A DNA stretch of 64,000 nucleotides from Polynucleobacter hirudinilacicola (GTDB taxonomy: Bacteria > Pseudomonadota > Gammaproteobacteria > Burkholderiales > Burkholderiaceae). Each line of letters starts with the position of its first letter. The stretch's first letter is position 1. Shown in pieces: positions 16,216 to 26,946 of this stretch. The notes beneath the pieces were generated by a model. It saw nothing but the letters and a program-made list of their open reading frames with translations. It made no database searches and was not told the DNA's origin. The stretch lies in contig NZ_NAIA01000003.1 of assembly GCF_002192535.1 (NCBI RefSeq), positions 186,001 through 250,000 of the forward strand, in the 5' to 3' direction. The translations under genes were made by a program, and so were the position numbers.

Positions 16216-18729
16216 TCAATCCTCTTCGAGGAAAGTCTTGAGTTTATCGCTGCGGCTTGGATGACGCATTTTACGGAGTGCCTTAGCTTCAATCTGACGG
16301 ATACGCTCACGCGTTACATCAAATTGTTTGCCCACTTCTTCGAGAGTGTGGTCTGTACTCATCTCAACACCAAAGCGCATACGCAATACTTTTGCTTCAC
16401 GTGGTGTTAATGAATCCAGAACGTCTTTAACAACGTCACGCATTGATTCATGCAGGGCTGCTTCCGCTGGAGCCAAGGTATTGCCGTCCTCAATGAAGTC
16501 ACCCAAATGAGAATCTTCATCGTCACCGATTGGAGTCTCCATCGAGATTGGCTCTTTAGCAATCTTCATGATCTTACGGATCTTGTCTTCCGGAATCTCC
16601 ATCTTCAGTGCCAAGGTTGCAGCATCTGGCTCATGACCAGTTTCTTGCAAGATCTGACGACTGATACGGTTCATCTTATTGATCGTCTCAATCATATGAA
16701 CTGGAATACGGATCGTACGTGCTTGGTCAGCAATAGAACGGGTAATCGCCTGACGAATCCACCAAGTAGCATAGGTAGAGAACTTATAGCCACGACGGTA
16801 TTCGAACTTATCCACCGCCTTCATCAAACCGATATTACCTTCTTGAATCAAATCCAAGAACTGCAAACCACGGTTGGTGTATTTCTTGGCGATGGAGATT
16901 ACCAAACGCAAGTTGGCTACGGTCATCTCGCGCTTTGCTTCACGAGCGCGCTTCTCACCAGCGATCATCTGCTTGTTTACCTCTTTTAACTCAGGCAACG
17001 GAATGACGACATTCTTCTGAATATCAATCAACTTCTGTTGGAGTTCCTGAATCGCAGGTACGTTACGTTGCAAGAGAGCGGCATATGGCTTGTTCTCTTT
17101 GAGTAAATTATCTGTCCAAGTCAAATTCATGGACATCTTCGGAAACTCTTTTAATACTTCACCACGATTTACGCCAACTTTATCTACCAGTAAGCTCACA
17201 ATACCGCGCTCAAGCTTCCATACTTGGTCAACCTGGGAACGCATCGTGTCGCATAACTTCTCAACACTTTTTGCAGTCAAGCGGAAACCGAGTAACTCGC
17301 CACGAATGAGATCTTGTGCCTTGATGTACGCTGGGCAGTTGTAGCCATCTTTATCAAACGCACGACGCATCTTGTCGGCTTGGGTACGAACAATGGCGAA
17401 TTTCTCGAGAGAGATTTGCTTTAATTCTTCAAGCTGCTTGGCATTCGCTGTAGCAGCACCACCGCCACCGCCGCCTTCATCTTCACCCTCGTCTTCGCCT
17501 TCTTCAGCATCAGGATCAATCTCTGGCTCTTCAGGTCCAAGCTTAATATCTTCAGCGTTCGGATCTACTAATCCATCTACAAACTGGTCGATCTCCATCT
17601 CGCCACTAGCAATCTTGTCAACGTTAGCAAGAATTTCAGCAATAGTGACTGGGCAAGCGGCCAAAGCCATGACCATATCTTTGAGGCCAGCTTCAATCTT
17701 CTTGGCAATCACGATCTCGCCTTCGCGAGTCAGCAAATCTACGGTACCCATCTCGCGCATATACATGCGAACTGGATCAGTAGTGCGGCCGAATTCCGAA
17801 TCAACCGTAGAGAGTGCTGCTTCAGCCTCTTCTTCGGCTTCTTCCTCAGAAGCTGCAGCTGCTGTGTTGTCAGACAGAATTAAGGTCTCTGCGTCTGGAG
17901 CTTGCTCGTAGACGGTGATACCAATGTCATTTAAAAGGCTAATCAAGGTTTCTAATGCATCGGCATCAGATAACTCATCAGACATCACGTCATTCATCTC
18001 GCCATGGGTTAGGTAACCCTTGGACATACCCATCTTGATCAAGGTCTTCAGGCGAGCACGACGTAACTCTTGTTGCTCTTCACTACCTAACTGCTGAGCA
18101 GCAAATTCTTTTAAGAGTGCTTTCTCTTTTGCTTTACGCTCACGCGCTTTTTGACGATCCGTTAATACTGGCTCTGCACCATCAGCAGGAACTTCAGCTT
18201 TTGCTTTACGACCGCGCTTTTTTTCTTCTTCAACTACGGGGGCAGCAGCTTCAACTGCCTTCACTTTTTTACCTTTGAGCTCTTCAACTTTTGGCGCTGC
18301 TGTTGCTTTACCTTTTTTTACTGGCTCAGCTTTTACTGTTTTTGCAGGAGCTGACTTTGCTGCAACTTTCACAGGCTTTGCTGCTGCCTTCGTTGCAACC
18401 TTAGTTGGAACCTTTACAGGTTTAGCGACTACCTTTTTCGCTGCTGGCTTTGCAACAGCCTTAGGCGCTGGTTTAGTAGCTTTTACTGGTTTAACTGGGG
18501 CCTTTGCTTTAGGCGCCGGCTTTGCTACTTTCTTGGCAACTGGCTTAGTTGGGGCTTTAGCTTTAGGGGCTGGTTTGGCAACCTTCACCGGTTTCGCTAC
18601 TTTTTTAGCGACCGGCTTCACCAGGGCTTTAGCTTTGGACTTAGCTACAGGCTTAGCTGGAGCTTTGGTTGGCTTAGCTGATTTCTTAGCTACTGGCTTG
18701 GCTGGTTTTTTGGTCTTGGTATTAGGCAT
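16216..18729 (-). CDS. rpoD: RNA polymerase primary sigma factor (sigma70) with long Lys/Ala/Pro-rich N-terminal extension
   Basis: Regions 2-4 ([78 protein letters not shown]). Confidence 0.97.
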   Translation of the reverse strand: MPNTKTKKPAKPVAKKSAKPTKAPAKPVAKSKAKALVKPVAKKVAKPVKVAKPAPKAKAPTKPVAKKVAKPAPKAKAPVKPVKATKPAPKAVAKPAAKKVVAKPVKVPTKVATKAAAKPVKVAAKSAPAKTVKAEPVKKGKATAAPKVEELKGKKVKAVEAAAPVVEEEKKRGRKAKAEVPADGAEPVLTDRQKARERKAKEKALLKEFAAQQLGSEEQQELRRARLKTLIKMGMSKGYLTHGEMNDVMSDELSDADALETLISLLNDIGITVYEQAPDAETLILSDNTAAAASEEEAEEEAEAALSTVDSEFGRTTDPVRMYMREMGTVDLLTREGEIVIAKKIEAGLKDMVMALAACPVTIAEILANVDKIASGEMEIDQFVDGLVDPNAEDIKLGPEEPEIDPDAEEGEDEGEDEGGGGGGAATANAKQLEELKQISLEKFAIVRTQADKMRRAFDKDGYNCPAYIKAQDLIRGELLGFRLTAKSVEKLCDTMRSQVDQVWKLERGIVSLLVDKVGVNRGEVLKEFPKMSMNLTWTDNLLKENKPYAALLQRNVPAIQELQQKLIDIQKNVVIPLPELKEVNKQMIAGEKRAREAKREMTVANLRLVISIAKKYTNRGLQFLDLIQEGNIGLMKAVDKFEYRRGYKFSTYATWWIRQAITRSIADQARTIRIPVHMIETINKMNRISRQILQETGHEPDAATLALKMEIPEDKIRKIMKIAKEPISMETPIGDDEDSHLGDFIEDGNTLAPAEAALHESMRDVVKDVLDSLTPREAKVLRMRFGVEMSTDHTLEEVGKQFDVTRERIRQIEAKALRKMRHPSRSDKLKTFLEED

Positions 18730-18951
18730 TTATTAGCGCTTACTCACATTACTGTTATTGATATCGACTGATTAAGTACAGCCTCGTAGTCCACTTGCCC
18801 CAAATTTCTTCAAAATAAAGCGCAAGTAGCTGAATTAATTCATTTTTTTCTTGGGAACAGAGGATTATAGTCGATTGCGACTTTTTTAGCCCTCATTTGC
18901 CTAAAAATAAGGGCTAATTTCAGGGGTTTCTAGTGGTCTTTGGATAAATTC

Positions 18952-20898
18952 TTAGGAGAATTTCAGTTTCTCGCCCAATTCCCGATATCTGGCTCGATCT
19001 TGGTCATTGGCGGTACTCCCAGCAATTTTTTGCGCAATCGCAGTCATTTCTTGCTTGAGGTGAGTCAGTTCTAGTTTTTTGAAAGCCCCTTCTAAATCCG
19101 CTTTAGCGCCATCCAGATCTAAATCAGAGCCCATCACCCGATTTCTGAGCACCTCGTATAAAGGAGCAAGCTCACTCCGGGAGAGTTGATCCTGGAACAT
19201 GGCAAAAGCTCCGGCACCTACTGTTGCAGACTTTCCGTCCTCACTTGGAATCAATTCAACTAAATCGCATTGAGATAAGAGATCTTGCATCAAAGCAAGT
19301 GCTTTGACCGATCGCTGCTCTGCCGCTTTGAAGGCGAGTGCACGCTGATCACTATTCAACGCTTTTCCCAAATGGGGAAACTGAATGAGTACGCGCAACA
19401 TTTGTTCCGCTAAATCGGTTGGCGCTTTAGGCGGTTCAATATTTTGTGTGGAAACTCTTTTTGCAGAACCTTTAGATGCTTGCCAAGGCGCGCCCTGCCG
19501 ATTGCTATTAGCAAAATTATTTTGATTATTTTGTGATCTTGCTGGGGCAGCTTGATATGAGGATTGCTGTGTAGCAGCTGGAACTACAGTTAAACCGCAA
19601 AATGATTCCAGTTCTGCTGGTGTTGTATTAGTTCGAATCGCGAGCTCACGCAAAATCTGAGTACGCAATGCAATCGGAGGCATTGAAAGCAGTAAGGGCT
19701 TGGCTGCATGATGCGTATGGGCTCTACCCTCTGGGGTACTTAACTCATGGTCTTCGCTGACAACCTTAAAGAAGAAGCTTGAGATAGACATGGCCTCTTT
19801 AATCACTTTTTCAAAAGCAGGTGCACCATAAGCACGAACATAGCTGTCCGGATCATGCTCAGTTGGCAAGAATAAGAAACGAATTTCTTTATCATCCGAC
19901 ATGAGTGGTAAGCAGGCTTCTAATGCACGCTGTGCCGCACGTTGACCGGCAGAGTCACCATCGAATGAGAAAACCACCTTGTCCGTTTGTCTTAGTAGCA
20001 TACGCACATGGTTTGCAGTACAAGCTGTGCCCAAAGTTGCTACTGCATTTGGGAACCCCAACTGTGCAAGTGCCACCACATCCATATAGCCTTCGCATAC
20101 CAATACAAATTCTTGCGCACGAATTGCTTGTCTTGCTTCAAATAATCCGTAGAGCGTATTGCCCTTAGAAAACAGTGGTGTCTCAGGAGAATTTAAATAC
20201 TTTGGTTCGCCTTGATCCAAGATGCGGCCACCAAAGCCAATCGTTTGACCTTTGGGATTACGAATCGGGAACATTACACGATCACGGAAGCGATCATAGC
20301 GCTTAACTGGAGAGCCCTCAGACTGTTCACCCTGAATGACCAAGCCACCCTCTACCAAGGTCTTAGCTACTTCATCATTGGTATAAGGACCAAAGACAGC
20401 CTCCAAACCCTGCCAACCATCTGGGGCATAACCCAAGGCGTAGCGTTTAGCGATCTCACCAGTGAGGCCGCGACCCTTTAAATATTCCACCGCTCTAGCG
20501 TTGCCTTTGAGTTGCTGGCGATACCAATCAGCCGCCGAGCTCATTACTTCACTTAATGCCATAGCTTGCTGCTGTCTTGCGACATCATTGGCAGTGCGCT
20601 CTTCGCGCGGCACATCTAAGCCTGCAGATCTTGCTAAATCTTCAATCGCATCCACATACCCAAGACCGGAATACTCCATCAAAAAACTAATGGCTGATCC
20701 ATGGGCTCCACAACCAAAGCAGTGATAGAACTGTTTAGTAGGCGAAACGGAGAATGAAGGAGATTTCTCTGAATGGAAGGGGCACAAACCTTGATAGTTT
20801 GCGCCGGCCTTTTTTAACTTTACGTGCTGCCCAACCACATCAACGATGTCAACCCGATTTAAAAGATCGGCAATGAAGGATTGTGGAATGAGCGCCAT
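18952..20898 (-). CDS. dnaG: DNA primase
   Basis: IPQSFIADLLNRVDIVDVVGQHVKLKKAGANYQGLCPFHSEKSPSF zinc finger; TOPRIM EGYMDVVAL. Confidence 0.97.
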   Translation of the reverse strand: MALIPQSFIADLLNRVDIVDVVGQHVKLKKAGANYQGLCPFHSEKSPSFSVSPTKQFYHCFGCGAHGSAISFLMEYSGLGYVDAIEDLARSAGLDVPREERTANDVARQQQAMALSEVMSSAADWYRQQLKGNARAVEYLKGRGLTGEIAKRYALGYAPDGWQGLEAVFGPYTNDEVAKTLVEGGLVIQGEQSEGSPVKRYDRFRDRVMFPIRNPKGQTIGFGGRILDQGEPKYLNSPETPLFSKGNTLYGLFEARQAIRAQEFVLVCEGYMDVVALAQLGFPNAVATLGTACTANHVRMLLRQTDKVVFSFDGDSAGQRAAQRALEACLPLMSDDKEIRFLFLPTEHDPDSYVRAYGAPAFEKVIKEAMSISSFFFKVVSEDHELSTPEGRAHTHHAAKPLLLSMPPIALRTQILRELAIRTNTTPAELESFCGLTVVPAATQQSSYQAAPARSQNNQNNFANSNRQGAPWQASKGSAKRVSTQNIEPPKAPTDLAEQMLRVLIQFPHLGKALNSDQRALAFKAAEQRSVKALALMQDLLSQCDLVELIPSEDGKSATVGAGAFAMFQDQLSRSELAPLYEVLRNRVMGSDLDLDGAKADLEGAFKKLELTHLKQEMTAIAQKIAGSTANDQDRARYRELGEKLKFS

Positions 20899-20949
20899 CA
20901 GGCTAGCAGTATGAAACTGTTTGATTGACTTAGCTAGTCTCTTAATTAC

Positions 20950-21396
20950 TTATTTAGCGAGTGCGGCTTTTACTAAAGCAGAAACCTTGCCCATATCCGC
21001 CTTACCAGCCAATTGAGCCTTTAAGGTACCAATCACCTTGCCCATATCCTGTGGACCAGCAGCACCGGTGGAAGCGACTGCTGCAGCTACTGCAGCCTCC
21101 ACTTCACCATCTGACATTTGAGCAGGCAAATAGGCTTGCAAAATAGCCATCTCAGCAGCTTCGATTGCTACTAAATCATCACGATTGGCTTTTTCAAACT
21201 GAGAGATCGAGTCTTTACGTTGCTTAATCATTTTTTCAACAGTAGCGATCACTGCGGCATCATCTAAAACGATCCGGTCATCCACCTCACGTTGCTTAAT
21301 AGCAGCCAGCAATAAACGAATCGCGCCAAGACGTGCGGTATCTTTTGCACGCATTGCATTTTTCATATCTTCAGTGATTTGATCTTTTAGACTCAT
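20950..21396 (-). CDS. GatB/YqeY domain protein
   Basis: MSLKDQITEDMKNAMRAKDTARLGAIRLLLAAIKQREVD; MMS operon context. Confidence 0.92.
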   Translation of the reverse strand: MSLKDQITEDMKNAMRAKDTARLGAIRLLLAAIKQREVDDRIVLDDAAVIATVEKMIKQRKDSISQFEKANRDDLVAIEAAEMAILQAYLPAQMSDGEVEAAVAAAVASTGAAGPQDMGKVIGTLKAQLAGKADMGKVSALVKAALAK

Positions 21397-21440
21397 GGCA
21401 TTTTCCTGATGTTGAAAATCTTTAGCTGTCGTTAGCAATT

Positions 21441-21482
21441 CAAAAAGCAAAAACCCGCTGCGTTTCACCGTCAGCGGGTTTC
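21441..21482 (-). terminator. Intercistronic terminator/attenuator between rpsU and yqeY
   Basis: Minus strand GAAACCCGCTGACGGTGAAACGCAGCGGGTTTTTGCTTTTTG. Confidence 0.85.
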
Positions 21483-21516
21483 AAAGCTTCTCGGTGAAGA
21501 GAGCTTTTAAATTCTA

Positions 21517-21729
21517 TTAGTAAAGCTTCTTAGGCAACATTTGGCTGCGAATACGCTTGTAATGGCGTTTTGCAGCAGCAGCCTTTTTACGCTTACGCTC
21601 AGCCGTTGGCTTCTCGTAAAACTCGCGGGCACGCAAGTCTGTCAAAAGACCATTTTTTTCAATGGTGCGCTTGAAACGGCGCAATGCCACTTCAAATGGT
21701 TCGTTTTCGCGGAGGCGGACTGTAGTCAT
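21517..21729 (-). CDS. rpsU: 30S ribosomal protein S21
   Basis: [55 protein letters not shown]. Confidence 0.96.
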   Translation of the reverse strand: MTTVRLRENEPFEVALRRFKRTIEKNGLLTDLRAREFYEKPTAERKRKKAAAAKRHYKRIRSQMLPKKLY

Positions 21730-21806
21730 ACTTATTTAACTCGTATATGCTCGATAAATATCGAAAAATTAACTGAATTGCGATTCTAGCACGACCAAAC
21801 CAAAAA

Positions 21807-22880
21807 ATGATTGTTTTAGGAATAGAAACTTCTTGTGACGAGACCGGGGTGGCTTTATACAACACCACCCCCTGGGAAGAGGGTAAACCGGCATTCCAGG
21901 GCATTCTGGGCCAGGGTTTGCACTCCCAGATCGCCATGCACCGCGATTACGGGGGCGTAGTTCCAGAACTAGCCTCAAGAGACCATATTCGGCGTGTTTT
22001 ACCCCTTTTAGACCAATCTTTAGCCCAATCTGGCCTCAAATTAACTGATATTGATGCCATCGCCTTCACCCAAGGCCCAGGTCTTGCTGGAGCCCTGCTA
22101 GTGGGCAGTGCTTTTGCCAAGTCCCTAGCTCAGGGTCTCAATTTGCCTTCAATCGGGGTCCATCACCTCGAAGGGCACCTACTTTCCCCGCTGTTAGGTC
22201 AAACCACCCCTCAATTTCCCTTTATTGCACTTCTGGTCTCAGGAGGTCATACCCAACTCATGAAAGTTTCTGGAATTGGCCAATATGAACTTTTAGGTGA
22301 GACCTTGGATGATGCTGCTGGCGAAGCTTTTGATAAGACCGCCAAATTATTAGGCTTAGATTACCCGGGCGGTGCTGCGATTTCTAAATTGGCTGAAAAG
22401 GGTCGTGTTGGAATTTTTGATTTACCAAAACCGATGCTGCACTCTGGCGATTTGGATTTTTCTTTCTCAGGCCTTAAGACTGCAGTTCTAAATCAAGTCA
22501 AAAAGTTTGAAGAAAAAAAGATTTCAGAACCTTCTGAGGTTGAACAATTTCATGCAGACCTTGCGCGTAGCTTTGTTGACTCCATTGTTGCGGTATTGGT
22601 AAGTAAGTCCGAGAAGGCGCTAAAGCAAACCAGTTGCAAACACTTAGTGCTTGCTGGCGGCGTGGGTGCAAATACACAATTACGTAATTCGCTCAATGAC
22701 AAAGCAAAGAAAAATGGTTTTGAAGTGCACTACCCACCACTAGAACTCTGTACCGATAATGGCGTGATGATTGCATTTGCTGGAGCACTGCGTATGCTTG
22801 CTCAAAATAATGGCTCCACAACATCTGGAGCCTTTGACATCAAACCCCGTTGGGATTTGCAAAGTAATAATTTGATTTAG
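21807..22880 (+). CDS. tsaD: tRNA N6-threonylcarbamoyladenosine transferase TsaD
   Basis: [27 protein letters not shown]-like [13 protein letters not shown]. Confidence 0.97.
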   Translation: MIVLGIETSCDETGVALYNTTPWEEGKPAFQGILGQGLHSQIAMHRDYGGVVPELASRDHIRRVLPLLDQSLAQSGLKLTDIDAIAFTQGPGLAGALLVGSAFAKSLAQGLNLPSIGVHHLEGHLLSPLLGQTTPQFPFIALLVSGGHTQLMKVSGIGQYELLGETLDDAAGEAFDKTAKLLGLDYPGGAAISKLAEKGRVGIFDLPKPMLHSGDLDFSFSGLKTAVLNQVKKFEEKKISEPSEVEQFHADLARSFVDSIVAVLVSKSEKALKQTSCKHLVLAGGVGANTQLRNSLNDKAKKNGFEVHYPPLELCTDNGVMIAFAGALRMLAQNNGSTTSGAFDIKPRWDLQSNNLI

Positions 22881-22886
22881 CTTGCT

Positions 22887-23732
22887 TTACTTTTTATGAC
22901 TAATACGCGCAAAAGCACTGTGATTGTGAATCGATTCAAAGTTCTCAGCCTCAACCACAAAAGACCGGATACGCTCGTCAGCCTTGAGATTGCCGGCTAC
23001 ATCGCGTACTAAATCTTCGACAAATTTAGGATTGCTGTAGGAATGCTCAGTCACCCACTTCTCATCTGGACGCTTAAGTAATCCCCACAGCTCACTAGAA
23101 GCTTCGCTCTCTGCAGCAGTGATTAAATCTTCAACTGTCATTTTCGTTTGTGAATCGAGCATGACATCCATCGTGACATGAGAGCGCTGGTTATGCGCAC
23201 CAAACTCTGAAATCTCTTTAGAGCAAGGGCATAAACTCATCACTGGTACCTGAGCGCGCAATCCCAACTCAACATCTAATTTACCTGCAGGGTTTTGTTT
23301 GGCTCTTGCCATCCAAGTCACTTCGTAATCCATCAAACTTTCAACACCTGATACTGGCGCTGCTTTTTTGACGAAGTGAGTGTAAGTAAATTGCACATGA
23401 CCTTCTTTAGCATCTAGCAAAGGCAGCATATCGCGCACCATTGCAACTACTGTTGTGCTGTCAATAGCCATTGCTTGTTTTTGCAAGAGTGCCATGAAAC
23501 GCGACATATGCGTTCCCTTCACATGCGCAGGCAGAGCTACATCCATCTCAAACTGACCAACAGATGGAAAGTCTCCAGATGCGCTACGAATAGTTAGCGG
23601 GTGACGTACACCACGAATACCAACCTGCTCAATTGGCAAGGCGCGCTCATCCAATGTGGATTGCACATCGGGCATTGCACTGGCTTTGAGAAAGGCGGGG
23701 TTCATGTCATTCATGACTCTATTTTCAAGCAA
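22887..23732 (-). CDS. folE2: GTP cyclohydrolase FolE2
   Basis: [32 protein letters not shown]. Confidence 0.94.
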   Translation of the reverse strand: MLENRVMNDMNPAFLKASAMPDVQSTLDERALPIEQVGIRGVRHPLTIRSASGDFPSVGQFEMDVALPAHVKGTHMSRFMALLQKQAMAIDSTTVVAMVRDMLPLLDAKEGHVQFTYTHFVKKAAPVSGVESLMDYEVTWMARAKQNPAGKLDVELGLRAQVPVMSLCPCSKEISEFGAHNQRSHVTMDVMLDSQTKMTVEDLITAAESEASSELWGLLKRPDEKWVTEHSYSNPKFVEDLVRDVAGNLKADERIRSFVVEAENFESIHNHSAFARISHKK

Positions 23733-23739
23733 AATGGGC

Positions 23740-25641
23740 TTATTTGCCTGAAATTACTGAATTTGCCATTAATACCGCAGGAAAACGCTGCTTAATCGAA
23801 TTAGCGATGCCTTCTGCATCCAGGCCGCACTTGGTCATGAGCAGGTTATAGTCGCCGTGCTCAATAAATTGATCCGGAAGACCTAACTGTAAAAGGGGTT
23901 TATTGATTCCCAGTTTTGAGAGCGCCTCTAAGCAAGCGCTACCTGCTCCACCCTGAATAGCGCCATCCTCAATCGTCACAAAATAATCATGGTCTGCTGC
24001 TAAAGATTTGATTAGATCAATATCGAGTGGTTTTACAAAACGCATATTGGCAACGGTTGCATCCATTCCTTCGGCAACCTCTAGCGCAGGGTATAGCAAA
24101 GTACCAAATGCCAAAATCGCTACACGATGCCCAGCAGGTGCATTTGATTTGCGACGAATCTCTCCTTTTCCAAATGGCAAGGTGCGCAGCTCTTTAGAAG
24201 GAATAGTGCCAACACCCGCGCCTCGTGGATAGCGCACAGCACTTGGGTGCGGTTGATGAAATGCAGTAGTTAAAAGATCGCGGCACTCTGCTTCATCTGC
24301 CGGTGTCATCACTAACATATTCGGAATGCAGCGTAAGTATGGAATATCGTAAGCGCCGGCATGGGTTGCACCATCAGCACCAACTAAGCCAGCACGATCT
24401 AATGCAAACAAGACTGGCAAATCTTGCAAAGCCACATCATGAATGAGTTGATCGTAAGCACGCTGCAAGAAAGTGGAATAGATCGCCACTACCGGCTTCA
24501 TACCTTCACATGCCATACCAGCAGCAAAAGTCACTGCATGCTGCTCAGCAATACCGACATCGTAATAACGCTTCGGAAAGTTTTTCTCAAACTCAACAAG
24601 GCCCGAGCCCTCTCGCATCGCGGGTGTAATGCCGACCAGGAGGGGGTCTGCATTTGCCATATCGCACAACCACTCTCCAAATACCTGAGTGAAAGTTTTC
24701 TTGCTAGCGACAGTTTTTTTAACGCCCTCTTCAGGATTAAATTTACTAGGGCCGTGATAGAGCACAGGATCCGCTTCAGCCAATTCATAGCCTTGGCCCT
24801 TTCTGGTCACTACATGCAGAAACTGGGGGCCACTGCCTTCCAGGGCTAAGCGGCGTACGTTCTGCAACATCGGAATTAAGGCATCTAAATCATGGCCATC
24901 AATTGGGCCAAAGTAATTAAAGCCAAACTCCTCAAAAATAGTCGAAGGTGAAACCATGCCTTTAGCATGATCTTCAAGCCGTTTTGCAAACTCCCGCAGT
25001 GGTGGTGCGATTGATAAAACGCTATCGATTCCTTTTTTAGTAGCAGAGTAAATATTGCCGCTCAGCAATCTGGCTAGGTGGCGATTGAGCGCGCCCACAG
25101 CCGGGGAGATCGACATATCGTTATCGTTCAGAATAACTACTAATGGTAGGTCTTCATACACACCAGCATTGTTCATCGCCTCAAATGCCATGCCGCCAGT
25201 CATTGCGCTATCGCCAATAACGGCCACAGCAACATGACGCTCATCCTTTGTTTGAAATGCGCGTGCCATACCCATCGCCGCAGAAATACTAGTGGATGAG
25301 TGCCCAGTACCAAAGGCATCGAATTCGCTTTCAGAGCGATGTGGAAAACCTGACAATCCTTTGAACTGACGCAAGGTGCTCATACGCTCACGGCGGCCAG
25401 TCAGTATTTTGTGTGGATAACTTTGATGCCCTACATCCCATACGATACGATCGTCTGGAGTATCAAAGACATAGTGCAAAGCAATCGATAATTCCACCGT
25501 TCCCAAGTTGGATGAAAGATGTCCACCTGTTTTAGAAACCGAATCCAAAACAAATTGACGTAACTCATCAGCAAGCGCAGGTAATTCTTCGCGAGTGAGT
25601 TTTTTTAAATCTTCAGGAGAGTTGATGGAATCTAAAGTCAT
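23740..25641 (-). CDS. dxs: 1-deoxy-D-xylulose-5-phosphate synthase
   Basis: [46 protein letters not shown]. Confidence 0.97.
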   Translation of the reverse strand: MTLDSINSPEDLKKLTREELPALADELRQFVLDSVSKTGGHLSSNLGTVELSIALHYVFDTPDDRIVWDVGHQSYPHKILTGRRERMSTLRQFKGLSGFPHRSESEFDAFGTGHSSTSISAAMGMARAFQTKDERHVAVAVIGDSAMTGGMAFEAMNNAGVYEDLPLVVILNDNDMSISPAVGALNRHLARLLSGNIYSATKKGIDSVLSIAPPLREFAKRLEDHAKGMVSPSTIFEEFGFNYFGPIDGHDLDALIPMLQNVRRLALEGSGPQFLHVVTRKGQGYELAEADPVLYHGPSKFNPEEGVKKTVASKKTFTQVFGEWLCDMANADPLLVGITPAMREGSGLVEFEKNFPKRYYDVGIAEQHAVTFAAGMACEGMKPVVAIYSTFLQRAYDQLIHDVALQDLPVLFALDRAGLVGADGATHAGAYDIPYLRCIPNMLVMTPADEAECRDLLTTAFHQPHPSAVRYPRGAGVGTIPSKELRTLPFGKGEIRRKSNAPAGHRVAILAFGTLLYPALEVAEGMDATVANMRFVKPLDIDLIKSLAADHDYFVTIEDGAIQGGAGSACLEALSKLGINKPLLQLGLPDQFIEHGDYNLLMTKCGLDAEGIANSIKQRFPAVLMANSVISGK

Positions 25642-25661
25642 TAAATTGATTTAATCTGTAT

Positions 25662-26552
25662 TTATTTCGCTCTATTCACCACTAAGAGAGCCAAATCTTT
25701 TAAAGCATCCGCCCTGCTACCAAAATCATCTAGGCTAGCAATTGCCGTTTCTTGCAATTCTTTAGCCTCCTTTTGGGCATAGTCTAAACCCATCAAGGTC
25801 ACATAGGTGGGCTTATTGGCTGCCGCATCTTTACCTGCTGTTTTTCCTAGGGTTTGGCTATCGGCTGTTGCATCCAGCACATCATCAACGATCTGAAAAG
25901 CCAGGCCTAGGGCTGTAGAGTATTTCTGCAATTGGGCCAACTGAGCCGTATTAAGATGTGCTGCAATACCGCCCAACTCAACCGCACAAGAAAGTAAAGC
26001 GCCCGTTTTCATGGCATGCATTTGTTTTAGTCCGGCAAGATCTAACTTTTTACCAACACTCTCTAAATCAATTGCCTGGCCGCCTGCCATACCGCGCGAG
26101 CCAGAGGCGGCAGCTAAAGCGGCGATCATTTTCAAACGCGCATCCGCATCACACGGTGCATTTGCAAGAACTTCAAAGGCGCGGGTTTGTAGTGCATCTC
26201 CAACCAGTAATGCAGTAGCTTCATCAAATGCCTTATGCACTGTAGGACGACCACGACGTAAATCATCGTCATCCATACAAGGCAAATCATCATGTACTAA
26301 TGAGTAGGCATGAATACATTCAATCGCAACGGCTGCAGCATCTAATACTTCAGTCTTTGCATCACCAAGTGAGCCAGCCGCATAAACCAGCAAAGGACGA
26401 ATACGTTTGCCGCCACCCTGTGCTGCATAACGCATAGCTTCGTGCAAACGATTTGGAGTAGTGCCAGCAGAATCGAGCAGGCTATCTAATGCTGACTCGG
26501 CTTGCTCAGAGTGATGACTGAGCCACTCCTGAAATTGAAAAGCGGTAGTCAT
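25662..26552 (-). CDS. ispA: Polyprenyl synthetase (farnesyl diphosphate synthase type)
   Basis: GGKRIRPLL, HDDLPCMDDDDLRRGRPT, FQIVDDVLD. Confidence 0.92.
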   Translation of the reverse strand: MTTAFQFQEWLSHHSEQAESALDSLLDSAGTTPNRLHEAMRYAAQGGGKRIRPLLVYAAGSLGDAKTEVLDAAAVAIECIHAYSLVHDDLPCMDDDDLRRGRPTVHKAFDEATALLVGDALQTRAFEVLANAPCDADARLKMIAALAAASGSRGMAGGQAIDLESVGKKLDLAGLKQMHAMKTGALLSCAVELGGIAAHLNTAQLAQLQKYSTALGLAFQIVDDVLDATADSQTLGKTAGKDAAANKPTYVTLMGLDYAQKEAKELQETAIASLDDFGSRADALKDLALLVVNRAK

Positions 26553-26785
26553 TAAGCCTCGAATACGCGAACTTGTTGCTCAACCTGAGCAAGAACACCC
26601 TGGCAATGCTTTAACAAAGCAGCACCGCGTTGATAGGCTAAAAGAGTCTCTTCCAAAGAAAATTTACCTGACTCCATATCTGAAATCAGCTTTTCGAGCT
26701 CTTTCACGGCTTGCTCGTAGCGAAGATCTGGGTCAATTTGGACCTCAAGGCCTGGTTTTTGAGTCTCTGACTTTTTGGCTGGCAT
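26552..26785 (-). CDS. xseB: Exodeoxyribonuclease VII small subunit
   Basis: YEQAVKELEKLISDMESGKFSLEETLLAYQRGAALLKHCQ. Confidence 0.93.
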   Translation of the reverse strand: MPAKKSETQKPGLEVQIDPDLRYEQAVKELEKLISDMESGKFSLEETLLAYQRGAALLKHCQGVLAQVEQQVRVFEA

Positions 26786-26946
26786 AAGCTGATTCTTTCT
26801 TATTTCCTGTGCTAATAGGCCTACATCTTAAAGCGAGAAGCCCCTCGGATGGGTATAATCCATCCCTTCCTTTCCAATATCGATCCGTCGATGGTTGGAT
26901 TGGTTATTCCGCTTAGCTTCGGCTGACGTTTTCGGGGGTGGGGAGA

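Noticed and set aside
16450-16989. 179-aa ORF antisense to rpoD
   Set aside because: Lies fully within conserved sigma-factor regions on the opposite strand; incidental open frame.
17372-17911. 179-aa Ser/Pro-rich ORF antisense to rpoD
   Set aside because: Mirror of the Asp/Glu/Gly-rich sigma region; no plausible domain.
18250-18725. Possible CRISPR-like or VNTR array
   Set aside because: Repeats are in-frame codons for KPVAKK/APKAKAP-type residues with no spacer structure; part of rpoD. No CRISPR array was seen anywhere in the window.
18275-18736. 153-aa Ala/Thr/Gly/Phe-rich plus-strand ORF opposite the rpoD N-terminus
   Set aside because: Antisense shadow of the repetitive Lys/Ala/Pro codons of rpoD; low complexity and no independent coding evidence.
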